Source: Oegoconia quadripuncta (taxonomy: Eukaryota > Arthropoda > Insecta > Lepidoptera > Autostichidae). Taken from it: a DNA stretch of 64,000 nucleotides. Position 1 is the stretch's first letter, and every line of letters starts with the position of its first letter. The notes below the pieces were generated by a model. That model saw nothing but the letters and a program-made list of their open reading frames with translations, was not told the origin of the DNA and searched no databases. Location: contig OX438751.1 of assembly GCA_949316235.1 (NCBI GenBank), forward strand, positions 6,162,413 to 6,226,412. Direction: 5' to 3'. A program made the translations under genes and the position numbers. Positions 30,542-41,765 of this stretch are shown here, piece after piece.

Positions 30542-31634
30542 GTGGGCACCTTTCTTTTATCTTGACAAAATCGTCGGGTCCTGACTGGATGTCCAATAGG
30601 ATTACAGGAATTAATTATTTTTATCCAATCAGAACCCGAGGCGAATAAACTTTCAAAAGTACCCACTTAAATTTCAATTTTTATTAAAAAAGCGCCTCTG
30701 GCGGCCAAAATACTTCCACTGCGGTCGGCTCGACATTGACTCTATACAATATCAGTAAAATCATCGATTACACAAAAAAATACACAAAATTACAAAAATA
30801 CAACCACGAATCACTGTGCTCCTTAACATTACTGGACCAGCATCATTGAACGTTATTATCTTAAGGTTCAGTTATCTACATGTTTTTGAGATCTTGTATT
30901 TTATTTTTATGATGTTGTTTGTTATTATTGTCCTCGACTGTACTCAGTCGCCAATTTATGATAAACGATCGAAGTAATTCCTTGTTGAATAAATCACAGG
31001 ATGTGTTACTCACGCCCCGTTGAGATTAGTACTTGGGACCAGGTAGAGATGTATCACTCAGTCCCATCAAGCTATACCTATCTAATCGTAATCACGAGTA
31101 ACTAACAGTCAGAGCAACTACGTCATGATGTGTCACCTACCGCCATGACTTTTCCACTGCACCTATGTGTATGTCACTACGTCATGGTCTGTGAATGACG
31201 CGGGCAAATCTGAATCGTGCCACATGAGTAAATGTGTGGTACCTACTGCTGTCCATATCTCAGGAAAATAGAAATTTGCCGATCCCTTTTAAACTGATTT
31301 TATACGGGCCTAACTATGACCCAGCGGGGCGTCATGGTATGTCATGACGGCCTCAACACTCGCCTATGATTCCTGTGAATTACTTGCAATCACTTGCACA
31401 ACAAAAATAATAATATTGTGCAATATTTTATGTTAAACCGACATGAATGTCTCATTTCTGTCAGAGTGTCAGTACTCCTCGCACCACTTGGCTGTTCTGT
31501 GTAATTTAGGAATATTTATTGAAATAGTTGATTTCGAATTTCATAATTTTTTTGAAATCTGATAATTCGAAGTGATAATAGGAGAGAAAAAAGTCAGGTC
31601 ACTTTGGAACAGGTAAGATTTTTGAGGTTACTGC
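30542..31634. other. No gene seen
   Basis: Intergenic sequence. CGTCATG-type motifs recur at about 31121, 31183, 31330 and 31343, but no ordered repeat is evident. An 11-bp piece ACTGCGGTCGG at about 30718-30728 is the reverse complement of CCGACCGCAGT at about 25270-25280, on the other side of the LINE; it could be a trace of an older element that the LINE split. Confidence 0.4.
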
Positions 31635-31642
31635 AAATCTGT
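31635..31642 (+). repeat. 8-bp target-site duplication, left copy
   Basis: AAATCTGT, repeated at 32553-32560. The length fits hAT transposons. Confidence 0.6.
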
Positions 31643-32552
31643 CAGGGCCGTAGCCAGATTGTACGATATATCCAGAATAGGCACGCTCAAAAAATTCCAG
31701 GGCAGGCAAGCTCACTGAAAACCAAATTTTTCCACAACGAATACTTCCGTCAATTTTGTTTATTTTGGGATGTATCGTATTAAATTTCGTTATAAATATA
31801 TTTTATTTCTTACAATCTCACTGTACACGGAATCAGTAGTTCTATATGGAATAAAATCCGCGTTTCCAGATAGTTCCATCCGTCAGTGTATCAATTTGGG
31901 AAAAAAATCCAAACAGTTCGACTATCGAACTACTAGTAGGACTGGATGGAATAAACAGTATTTACGTACTGCCTATTTGCACAACTCGAAATTTCACGCT
32001 GATACACAAAATGGAATTCGGCTATTTTGATAATATAAAAAAATTGTGCTTAAATAGTGCCGAAAGGAAAAAAAAATAGTGCCACTGTAGTTTGTGAGTT
32101 TATACGCTGTCCCTTTTCACAAAGACATCTAAATAATTTCGTTGTTTCTGAAGCGTGCTTTATGGGACTTGTACCTATATTTCGGTGGCACTATATCCAC
32201 AGTTTTTTGCAGATATATAAATTAGAATTGTCATTCTAAGTAAAGCAGTCTCTGCACAGAGAAATGAAGATACCAGCAACACGTGACGCCAGAATGCTCA
32301 CATAAAATATTGAATGGCGCTATTTTTTCCTTTGGGGCACTATTTGCTATTATTACCTGTTGCACAATTTTTTGACATTTTCAGAATAACTTATTCAACT
32401 TTGTGTATTCTAGCATCATCTATAGGCACATGAAATTTCGACACATTTAGCAAAAGGTTAGCTGAAGCTACTAAGGCACGTCGGTCTGTGGGCTAGGGTA
32501 AACTCAAAATTATCCAAGGCAGGCTCAGCGTACGCCTGACTACGGCCCTGAT
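31643..32552. mobile_element. Non-autonomous hAT-like DNA transposon
   Basis: Left end CAGGGCCGTAGCCAGA (31643) and right end CTGACTACGGCCCTG (32536-32550) are imperfect terminal inverted repeats: CAGGGCCGTAG exact, then one mismatch. Both ends also carry a GGCAGGC motif some 50 bp inside. An 8-bp repeat AAATCTGT flanks it, with two extra bases (AT) between the right end and the duplication. A CAGGG terminus plus an 8-bp duplication fits the hAT superfamily. At about 910 bp without transposase coding it is non-autonomous. The 86- and 60-codon frames inside (31770-32030, 32057-32239) show no transposase motifs. Confidence 0.7.
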
Positions 32553-32560
32553 AAATCTGT
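32553..32560 (+). repeat. 8-bp target-site duplication, right copy
   Basis: AAATCTGT, matching 31635-31642. Confidence 0.6.
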
Positions 32561-33949
32561 CCTTCACGTTTCGCCTCACTCAAGCCCAATAAATTGTTAG
32601 ATTGTTAGAGTTCCTTTTAATAAACCATTTCCCTCCTATCAAAAGCCATTTATATCTCTTATCCAATGTCCAGCAGTGGATTCGTACGCCCAAGAATACT
32701 GTATGTACCTATATTGCATATAATAACTAACCTTATTTTAGTTGGTGGGACATAAAAAGGGGAGGTGTTGGGAATACCAAAGAATTCTTATGTCAATAAT
32801 TGTATATGGTACCTAGGTAGGATATCACGTAAGCTTACAATAATAAGATAATAACCACAAGGTTTGTCTTTCTTTGACGAAATGGAAGCCATTTTTTTTA
32901 AAGCCAGCCCCCACAACTATCATACCTACCTACTTATATGTAGATGTAAAAACTTTTGGCTGTTGGTTTTTATTTTAAAATTCAGATCTTGATCGAAGAA
33001 TAAGATATTCCATCATCGCCTTTGGTTTTAAACATCCCTAGATTACTGCAACTGCACCTAATCCAGCAACACATGCTCCACCTATTATTGAGTAGGTAGG
33101 TTAAAAGATTTCCCCCCCCGTCAAGAAAAAAAAAAAAGGTTAGTAGTAAGTAACCTACCTACCTAACCTAATTTATTTGATTTTCTTTGTTAGGTCAAAT
33201 GTCTTTTTTATTTTATTCTTCTTTGGTAAAATAACAGCTCGAAACTAGGTATTTGAAAGCTAACCTTGAAGTATTATAGCTATAAGTACCCCCATGCCAC
33301 AGAATACTCTTACCTCTCCCCATGCAGCAAAGAAGGAATAGAATACATTATAAAGTCTTTGGTCAGCGCCACCTATGTGACTTTTATGGAAGCTGGCCTT
33401 GATAATTTGTTAATTGTTTTACGCCTACTCTGGCTACAACCTACACCACATCATGAACTTTATAAGGCCACGGCTGGACATAAACCTCTTCCATTGCGCG
33501 ACTTGCATTGCTTTCCATAGCAGGATGTTATTAATTAACCGCCACCTCTGCGCAATGAGAAGGTCGGTTGGGCGATTGCACATTTTTTTGGGAGCTCCAC
33601 TATCTAGTATTTGCCATGCATCATTGTGCTTTCTAACTTTACCTGCCTAGGTTAGGGTCTCGAGGTTAGGCAGCTATTGGAAACGCAAGAAATTGCAAAC
33701 GTTCACTCTAAGCGTGGTGTGGGTAGTTTTAATTTTATTGCCCATTGTGATGCGAGCGAAAATTTTATTTTCTATGTTTACTTACATACACAGACCTACC
33801 TAGGCACCTACACAACTCCATCTCTCAAATAAAGTGATTAATATAGGGACATAGTAGGTAAGTAGATACCTAAATGTAAAAATATTGTAATAGTTTTGAA
33901 AAGTATTTACACCATTTTTATATCTTTCGTTTCGTTTGACATTTCATAA
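32561..33949. other. No gene seen; upstream of tribbles
   Basis: AT-rich with many ACCTACCT / AGGTAGGT motifs. Frames at 33266-33520 and 33414-33650 have no recognisable domain; the GGCCACGGCTGGACATAAAC stretch near 33470 resembles decayed LINE sequence. Confidence 0.4.
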
Positions 33950-34534
33950 CGTAAATGAATGGTTAGAGTCTCTTCCTTTCACACGTGCTACCAAACGAGC
34001 GCGGTAGAAAGAGATAAATAAGGAATAGTTATCCGTCTCTAAACCGCATGGCGTATGGCCGCGTACTACGCAAGTTGATGGTGTGTCGACATTGGACGTT
34101 GGATCGCCCGCCGGCTCGAGGATTTTCGAACGAAGCCGCCAGTCTCGCAATGGCGTTAGTGAGAAGTGGTCGCGTGTTCGTTTAGTTTCATAACAACCCG
34201 AGCGGACACCGGCCCAAAATATTGGCCTGTCTTTCGTGTTCGAGTTACTGGAAACAAGTTCCTGTAATTCAATTCACAATATAGCGATATTCGCCATCAC
34301 GGACAGTCAAATTTTGGTACGATATCCTCTCAGGGCGAATCATTTCAAGGTTCGTACTTTATTCGTAATTCCCATCAGCATTACTAAATAGTCGATTGTC
34401 TCTATTTCGTTTTATAATGTTGGTGTGTTGATTGCAGATCATGTTCATCTCATCGTAGTTCCTGCTTCGTTAAGTGTTTGTGTGTGTTGTGTAAATTAGT
34501 GTTAACGTGACAGTGTGTTCGTGTAGTGTCAGTG
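33950..34534 (+). promoter_or_regulatory. trbl: Probable trbl promoter and 5' UTR
   Basis: The composition turns CpG-rich here (GGATCGCCCGCCGGCTCGAG, CCCGAGCGGACACCGG) and leads into the trbl start codon. A possible 3' splice site (GATTGCAG ending at 34437) would allow a 5' UTR intron, but its pyrimidine tract is poor. An in-frame TGA at 34508-34510 shows that translation cannot start further upstream in this reading frame. The transcription start cannot be fixed from sequence. Confidence 0.45.
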
Positions 34535-34840
34535 ATGGATCCCGGGTCACCGTCTTTGCTGTGGCCGCTGCGGCTGAGCAAGCCGGCGACGATTGTTGTG
34601 AGCGAGGAACACTCGAAGGCCGAGGACCGGGCGCAGTCGCCGGGGCTGGCGGAACGGCTGGCGAGTGCACCGTCGTCTCCGGCGCCTAGCACCCCGCCGC
34701 CGCCGCCAAGCCCTGCACCCCCACAGCACCAGTTCCAAGCGGCCCTGGTGGCCGAAAAGTACCTCCTCCTAGAGCAGGTTGAGGGCTCCTCACTGTGCCG
34801 ATGTGTGGACGTGCGAACGCAAGAGGAATTTGTATGCAAA
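34535..34840 (+). CDS. trbl: Tribbles pseudokinase, coding exon 1
   Basis: Encodes residues 1-102 of a Tribbles protein, a catalytically weak or dead kinase-fold scaffold that brings substrates to COP1-type ubiquitin ligases and, in flies, restrains string/Cdc25 and Akt signalling. Residues 1-70 are a disordered, proline-rich N-terminal region (SSPAPSTPPPPPSPAPP at 47-63). The kinase-like domain begins at about 74 with KYLLLEQVEG and lacks a normal glycine-rich loop, as in all Tribbles. It ends with EEFVCK, whose Lys102 occupies the beta-3 lysine position. ATG 34535 is the first in-frame ATG after a stop at 34508. Donor AAA|GTGAGT in phase 0. Confidence 0.95.
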
Positions 34841-35009
34841 GTGAGTACCTAAAACCTACTTATAAAGTTTCGTAAAGTCGGCTACGTGTAAACAACATAT
34901 TTTCCAACTTATTACAACGCAGTAGGGCTTACAATTCACATTGTTTATAGACTTGTTGCCGATTTTACGATGCCCTTGCACATGCAAGTTTATGTTAGCT
35001 ATACCCTGG

Positions 35010-35118
35010 CCGTATTCTAAATGGTTCAGTCGATATTCCGTTCGGTACGGGAAAGTTTCAGATTTCGAATGCGTTTTTGTTCACGGGAATATCGACTATC
35101 GAACCATTTAGAATACGG
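35010..35118. repeat. Foldback (inverted-repeat) element
   Basis: CCGTATTCTAAATGGTTC followed by AGTCGATATTCC (35010-35039) pairs with GGAATATCGACT and GAACCATTTAGAATACGG (35086-35118); the right arm has three extra bases between the two blocks. The spacer is about 46 bp. Probably a small MITE. Not a gene. Confidence 0.7.
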
Positions 35119-35823
35119 GCTTTTTACAGTCTCGTGTATGTACCCATTTTGTTATATCGTATAGGTAAATAATAGTACATATAACTAGGCGGATAGACCC
35201 CTATGTGACATAGGTAAACTCTACATGCAACAATATTTTTATTTCAATTTAAGTAATGCATGTCATCTGTGTCGGTAGGTCTGTACCTACTCAACTGTCC
35301 TACGATCTATAGGATGATAGGTATTGCTCATAATATACACCGCAATTAGTCACCAATTCAAAAAGAATTTTACTGTAAGCTCGATGAATCTCTCTCGAGT
35401 TGAATAATTTTATCCTCTTGAATTCGCTAGAAAGCATTCCAGTTCCAAAAGGCTGTAATGTCAAGCAAGATTCCCATTGTCACATTCTTTTTATTTTAAA
35501 AAAGTTTCCATTGTCGAAGAAAACAATCCATCACGGCTCTCGCGACATGGCTAGGATACGTAACCTGACACGTGTCGAAATTGTGCCGGGTTTCAACAGC
35601 CTGCCTGCGCTTGCCATTGCGCAGCTTTGTTTGATTGATATAGTGTGTAATCTCTTGTTTTAGTTCGACCTCTGGTCTGGTCCATTTAGAATATAGTAAT
35701 GAATGAATGACCAATTAATACACTCCCACCCAAAACAATTTCTACAAGAAATCGGGTAGTAATCAATTAAAGAACGTATGCTAGATGGATAGGATAGACT
35801 GTAGGTAGGTTCCTGCCTAGGTG

Positions 35824-36055
35824 GCTATGGAACATTCGCACGAAGTGATTCGACTCTTCATTCATAATGCGACTAGCCAAGGCAAGGAACTCCCTTCGGC
35901 GTCACGTCTTTCCTAAATCCTACAGTATTGGGATTTCCAATAGCAGGATCTACTGAAATCGCGTACTTCATCTTCGACCACATCGTCATTTTCGACCACA
36001 TCGTCATTTTCCAATATGAGATTGTGGACAAACGCGTATCCAGCTCATCATAAAA
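35824..36055 (+). pseudogene. Degraded LINE C-terminus (copy 3 of 3)
   Basis: Aligns with 21730-21962: ACATTCGCACGAAGTGATTC, GACTCTTCATTCATAATGCG, AAGGAACTCCCTTCGGCGTC, CTAAATCCTACAGTATTGGG, and the tail GCTCATCATAAAAAAATAAA. The reading frame is broken. A unit TCGACCACATCGTCATTTT is duplicated in tandem at about 35975-36012, unlike the other copies. Confidence 0.6.
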
Positions 36056-39000
36056 AAATAAACTGGAAGTTAAGAATAGTCCTCGAGAGCACTACTTAAA
36101 GTGCTTAAATGATTTTATTTATTTTTCATGAATCGCGACTTAATGAGGATAAAATAAGCCTGATATCAATATCCAGTTTCATACAAAAGAAACAAGCTCC
36201 GTTACTATACTGACTGATACAGTCACCAAACACACATTTCAATTTGCAATGACAGCTACGACAAAAATATCTAACTACCTAGGCTGGGTAGGTACCAACC
36301 TACTCCTTGTAGGTTATATAAAAAGGTGCTCACTAACTACACAGTTACGTAGTAGTTCAGCACTAACTTTACACAAACACAAAGCTAAAATAAATCTGGA
36401 AGGGTTCGCATTATCCCACGGGATTCAGACCCCATGGAGAGATAAGGCCGTTCAATGTGCCCACATGGTGTGTCCCTCTTTACTTCAATTAAACATTGTT
36501 ATGTTAGCCCTGTTAAATAACTAAGATACTTTCTATTACTGAGATTTAATTAAAACTGAAATATATAGTTACCTATAACTTGATAAAATTTAATGCTTCC
36601 AGCAAAATATAATGAGATTGTTTATAATAATAATATGCCGCGTGCCTAATTAGACAATTAGCGTTGTTAATTAGTAGGTATAATAGGCGTTTTTCATGAA
36701 TCTCGCGTGTATTGTTCGTGGCATCTCCTGCGCCGCCGGCTACCTCGGGACAGTTTATATGTCACGGCCCCGCGCTGCTCGATCGCACTTGTAGGCCAAC
36801 GCAGTCATCGCCGTTTTTACAATGTCATGTGTCGGACTGTCGCAATCGATCCACTAACAATAACGAAGCTATTAACTTTAATAATGCGCTATTTTACCCA
36901 CCGCCCGCGACGCGACGCCACAGCGGATTGACTGCGTCATGATATGAAATAAAGTAAATTAGTTACCTACACAAAGTCAATTACAAAAATTACTCACGTT
37001 CGACCACTGCACTGACCTATTGTATGTTAAAGCATTCGACTAAACAACCCGCGGGTTTCGATTCCACTTGACATTGATTCAATAAGTTGTGTCATCTACA
37101 CCAGTCAACAACTAATCACAAACTCATTATTACCTAAGTAGGTACCTACATCTACCCTAAAAAGGTACTTATTATAGGCAACACAGGATACATAGTTCTA
37201 GTAAACAAAGGCTTATACGGGTATTGTCAAGGCACAGAATAGGCACTTCCCTCGTGAGAACCTGGCAAGGTTAAGTGAGGCAACGTGATCGTTGCTAAAC
37301 GCCGAGCGTATTTACAACACCGACTGTTGCCGACACGACCAACACATCTGTGTACTTTACATACACCAACCGTGTGTGATACATACGCAATACGCTTTAC
37401 AAGATATGCTTACCTACCCACAGATTTACCGGGCTCTTGTTATAACATGATATCTCCGAAATCTCTTGTTTAACCATTATAATGCTAGCGTCACACGTGG
37501 ACGCCTCGGGCCGCGCCGAAAATAGGCGTGACCTTCTCATTGACATTGTGAAATAGACGAGTTGATAACGCCGATCGCCGAATGTCACACCAAGGCAGGC
37601 TAGCGGGTCCCCCTCCTCGCGCTTCCCCCACTAAGTAACGTAACGAACGCTTGAGAGAACATGAATGATGCACATTGCTGCATGAATAACACTCATTGTT
37701 ATTAGAGCGAACGCGTAACCAGTGATGGTTTTGGATATATGAGGAAAGGTAGTCTGTCTATAAACATCGCAGCAATGTTAGTACAGTAAACCACGTTTGT
37801 GACTATCGTTGCCAATAACCTATTTGTAATGACATTAAAGAGTAAAAAATATTGTGATCTTGAGTTTATTAAATAGTATTTTATATGGCTCAGCACTTAA
37901 GTGGACAATTGCAGCTATCAGACAGTTCATTTGTAATAAATATTGCGGCTGTTTTTAATATTTTGTAACTCAGTTATAAGTTATTATTATGAGCCCATAC
38001 AGTCATACAGCTGGGATTGGCATTTTAAGTTATTCATTTTAATTTACTGACGGATCTTGTTGCTCTATCAACCCTTAGAAAATTGGTAGCATAGACAGCC
38101 GAACAACGCTGTGATTGGTTACGCGGAGAGTGAAAAAACTAAAGCAAGTTTGAAGCGACCTAAAATTTCTTAGGGCGCCCATTTTAACTGACTCACAAAA
38201 CGGGACATCGATTATTCCGAGATTCCGTGACTAAATTTGCCTGATTCGATTTCGAGAAAACACTCTTTTATCAACAGATTACCCACGACGTGGAAACCGG
38301 AACTCCTTAACATTTGACGATAAAAATACCGTCGAGTTACTGTACTATTATTTGCATAGGTGACCGCGACAAAACTGAACGCAAATTAACGCAACCTCAT
38401 TTATTGAAAGTCAATAAATAAATTATATTGAAAACGAGCATCAGTTTGATGCGTATCCTTCCTCACCCTGGATCCTAAGTACAAGAAAAGCAGGTGTCAC
38501 CTAAGTTAAACTCGGTATTAACATACTAACAACGCTGCTCTTAGATACAATATATCAACGCACATGAGCCATTGGTCAAAAAAAATTATTTTATAGGATA
38601 AAAGTAACACATGAAAACGTTACATTTTGTAACATATTAATATTACTGTTCATTCATAAAGCTGATTCCCCAGAGGAGCAAGAAACTCAAGGGTTGCTCT
38701 TTTTAATATGGTTTTGGATTACAGTTTGTGATGCGATGAAACAAAAAAAATATAATAAGGCATTGTATAATTAGACTGAAAATCGCCGCGGCTACCTTCC
38801 TAGTCAGAAATGTTATAATAGCCATTTGTAAATAGTTTCTGTTGTATAATGGTTTTGCATTTATTTAATGGGTAAATTTTGAATGTACTAAAACACTCTT
38901 ACACGATGAATCGATGAAAACGCGGCAATCGTTTATGTAGTTTTTACAAACACATAGTTTACTCGGTCTACTCTCAAAATTACACTAAATGCATGGCATT

Positions 39001-41475
39001 AAATTAAAGTAAATAAAACTTTTTACTTTCTATCTTATATACGTAACCCTAAGGAAGAGCGGGGCCTCCTAACACAAGTTATTATAATATAATAACTTAA
39101 CTTAATAAACTTAAAAGGAGTAGCCCACAAAATCTGTAACTAGACTAAGTTTAAAGTAAATAAAACATTTTAATTTTTTTATTATTTAAGTTGTTAATTG
39201 TGCAAAAAAGATAATTTGATTGATTGATATAATACTGAAATTAGCGAAGCATTGCCCACAATAAAATATCATGTATCCGAGTAAAATTGTAATAAGTTTT
39301 TCATTAACTGTGGCATTATTTTGACAGAAAAAATACGTGGTAGCCTGAGGGTGATGTGGTTTTTCCCTTTTAAATTAACAGAACTGAAGAAATTACCGAA
39401 ACAGTACGAAAATGTATAAACTTCCCACAAAACACTATCGAATGATGTGGTTTTTCTTCTAAAAATTAGTTTTATTTAAGAAAAAAATCATAATGCATCT
39501 TTTTCGGGTCTATTAAGGAATTTTTCATGTGACAATCTAAAAAAAATAAAGTGCCCATAGTCTCGACAGATGGCGCTGATTGAAAGTCATGTGTCAAACT
39601 CAAAGATAAAAAATAATACGTTTATATAAACAATTTACTTTGTAAATCAAACAATTTCAACTGTTTATTTTCATGATTGATGAAACGATGTAGACTTATG
39701 CCACGTTTAATAATGAACGCTGGGTTTTACTATGGAAACTCGACATAAGTTTCTTTTTTTTTCATTCGCTCTGAAAAGCCCCTCATTCCTACCACGGTAA
39801 AACTTTTACCGTGATTCTACCGAGTTCCCCGCTTCGGTATTAAAAGTATCACGCGTATGGTACGTTCACACGTGGCGGAGAATTTTTTATTTTTTGTAGC
39901 TAAGTCGGATAACTATTGAATAATATGAAGTCAAACGTTATTCTTACGTACGCATGCATTTTCCTAAAAGTATCTTTAAAATGAATGCAACTTATTTCAT
40001 TACATAGATTTCTATCTTTAAACATTGATATTTTGTGTTTTACCACTACAGTAATGAATTTTTATTTGAAATTGGAATAATGTTTTATTTGCGCCAACTA
40101 GGTACGTAATTATTATACAAATTAAAAAAAAAAATTCGCTCCATGTGTAAAACGTAATCGACGCACGTTATGTTTTTAAAATGAAATGCTTAAGCTTGCC
40201 TAACCGTTATCACTCCAAAATCCTGAACATTTAAACATGCCGTGAAGGTAAAAAAATGGCATAATAAAATCTTTTTAGGTTCATGATGCTTGCTTATTTT
40301 GTGGGACGTAGACATCATGCGCAAATATTTTGCAACACCTCGCGATTAAATAAATATTGATAACGCTAAGTAGGTTAGCTCCCGTAAGCGCATTCGATGC
40401 CAAATATTATCAAGTGTTCTGTCAACTGCGGATTCTTATCGTATATATCTTTTTTGCAACACTACCACAAATAGGCCATTATTTTCGTACAACGCCCAAA
40501 TTTATTCCAGCTATTTTAAATACCGCGTCAATAAGTCTGCGCGATGACTACGCTAAAATAACCGACTCTCTATTTATATTGTGTGAGTCAAAAAGAAATG
40601 TATGGACGCACGCGACGTGATTCATTATTCGTGAGTCGGGAAATGTGATTCGAATTCGCGTTCACAAAATGTCGTGTCGTTGACATTTCGTGCTCGTTTG
40701 GTAATAAATGATGAATCAAAAATAACTGTTTTGACAATAACCTATAGGTACGGTCATTATTTTGCTAGTTCATTTTGGATCTTAAAGTGAGGAATGAAAA
40801 AGCTGCCGACCGATTGATAGTTTCAAAAGATTAAACTTTGTAATAGTAATAAATAATATCCCTTTGATTCTTATAGTCGTGTACGTCCGTTATTACCAAG
40901 GAAATCTTTTTGAAGTTTGCTGAATTCAATATTTGCAGAGGGTCAGCCGGCAACCGAGTCCTATTCACTAAATGTTTCAACCTCGTTATTCACATTAGAC
41001 TTAGCCCTTTTAAATCTCTTTGAAATAGAACCCTTTGATTGTAACTCTATTTAACGACAAGAACTTGGACTTCGAACGCATCCCTACGCAGTTAGAATAA
41101 TCCCATTATCGTAGTCGTAGCGTATTATGCGAATAACACACTTACTTATATTTGATGATCGGTTTGAAAATTTAATGACAAAATCAAAGCAAATTCAGCT
41201 CTAATGGATAAAACGGATTGCTATACCTACTATAGCTTCCCATAATTCCGAATCCATTTTAATAAATAATGCACAAGTAGGTGCAGCGGTGGTCGGAATA
41301 CGAGTAGACTGATCGTATGTTTGCCGGAAACCTTCACCCGTTTGCAGCGGAAGTTTAGATTAGATTAATGTGTTATTATGAACTCTATGATGACGAAAAC
41401 AACGTCTTGTTCTCTTGTAGAAACTTTGAATTTTAGCAATTGAAGGTTTAAGGGTTATTGTTTGTTTTTGTTTAG

Positions 41476-41765
41476 GTTGTGTCACGAGACTGCAGCAGCT
41501 TACTCCAAGCGCACTATCGTCTCGATGGACACCCGCACGTCAATCCCATTCACGAAGTCCTAGTCGGCGACAAGAGGGTGTACCTCATCTTCCCTCGGTC
41601 GCACTCCGACCTTCACTCCTATGTGAGGGCGCGGAAACGGCTACGAGAGCACGAAGCTCGAAGACTGTTCAGACAAATGGCGGAAACAGTAGCAGCCTGT
41701 CACGAACAGGGCATCGTGTTACGGGACCTCAAGCTAAGGAAGTTCGTCTTCGCGGATCCACAACG
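41476..41765 (+). CDS. trbl: Tribbles pseudokinase, coding exon 2
   Basis: Encodes residues 103-198 plus two bases of an arginine codon. It covers the middle of the kinase-like domain: HPHVNPIHEVLVGDKRVYLI (hinge region), SHSDLHSYVRARKRLREHEA and ARRLFRQMAETVAACHEQGI, then the Tribbles-specific catalytic-loop signature VLRDLKLRKFVF (183-194), where the usual HRD is LRD. The lysine-rich LRDLKLRKF block is diagnostic of the family. The donor CAACG|GTGAGT is in phase 2. The activation segment (family motif SDKHGCPAYVSPE-like) and the C-terminal MEK- and COP1-binding tail are not in the window. Confidence 0.95.

Larger units (their letters stand above)
34841..41475 (+). other. trbl: trbl intron 1 (6.6 kb)
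   Basis: Starts GTGAGT and ends TTTGTTTTTGTTTAG, phase 0 on both sides, giving continuous EFVCK-VVSRDCSS. It contains a foldback repeat (35010-35118) and a decayed LINE end (35824-36055). Apart from those, I see no genes. Open frames inside (for example 36249-36524, 36707-36942, 40357-40620) have no protein features. Confidence 0.85.
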
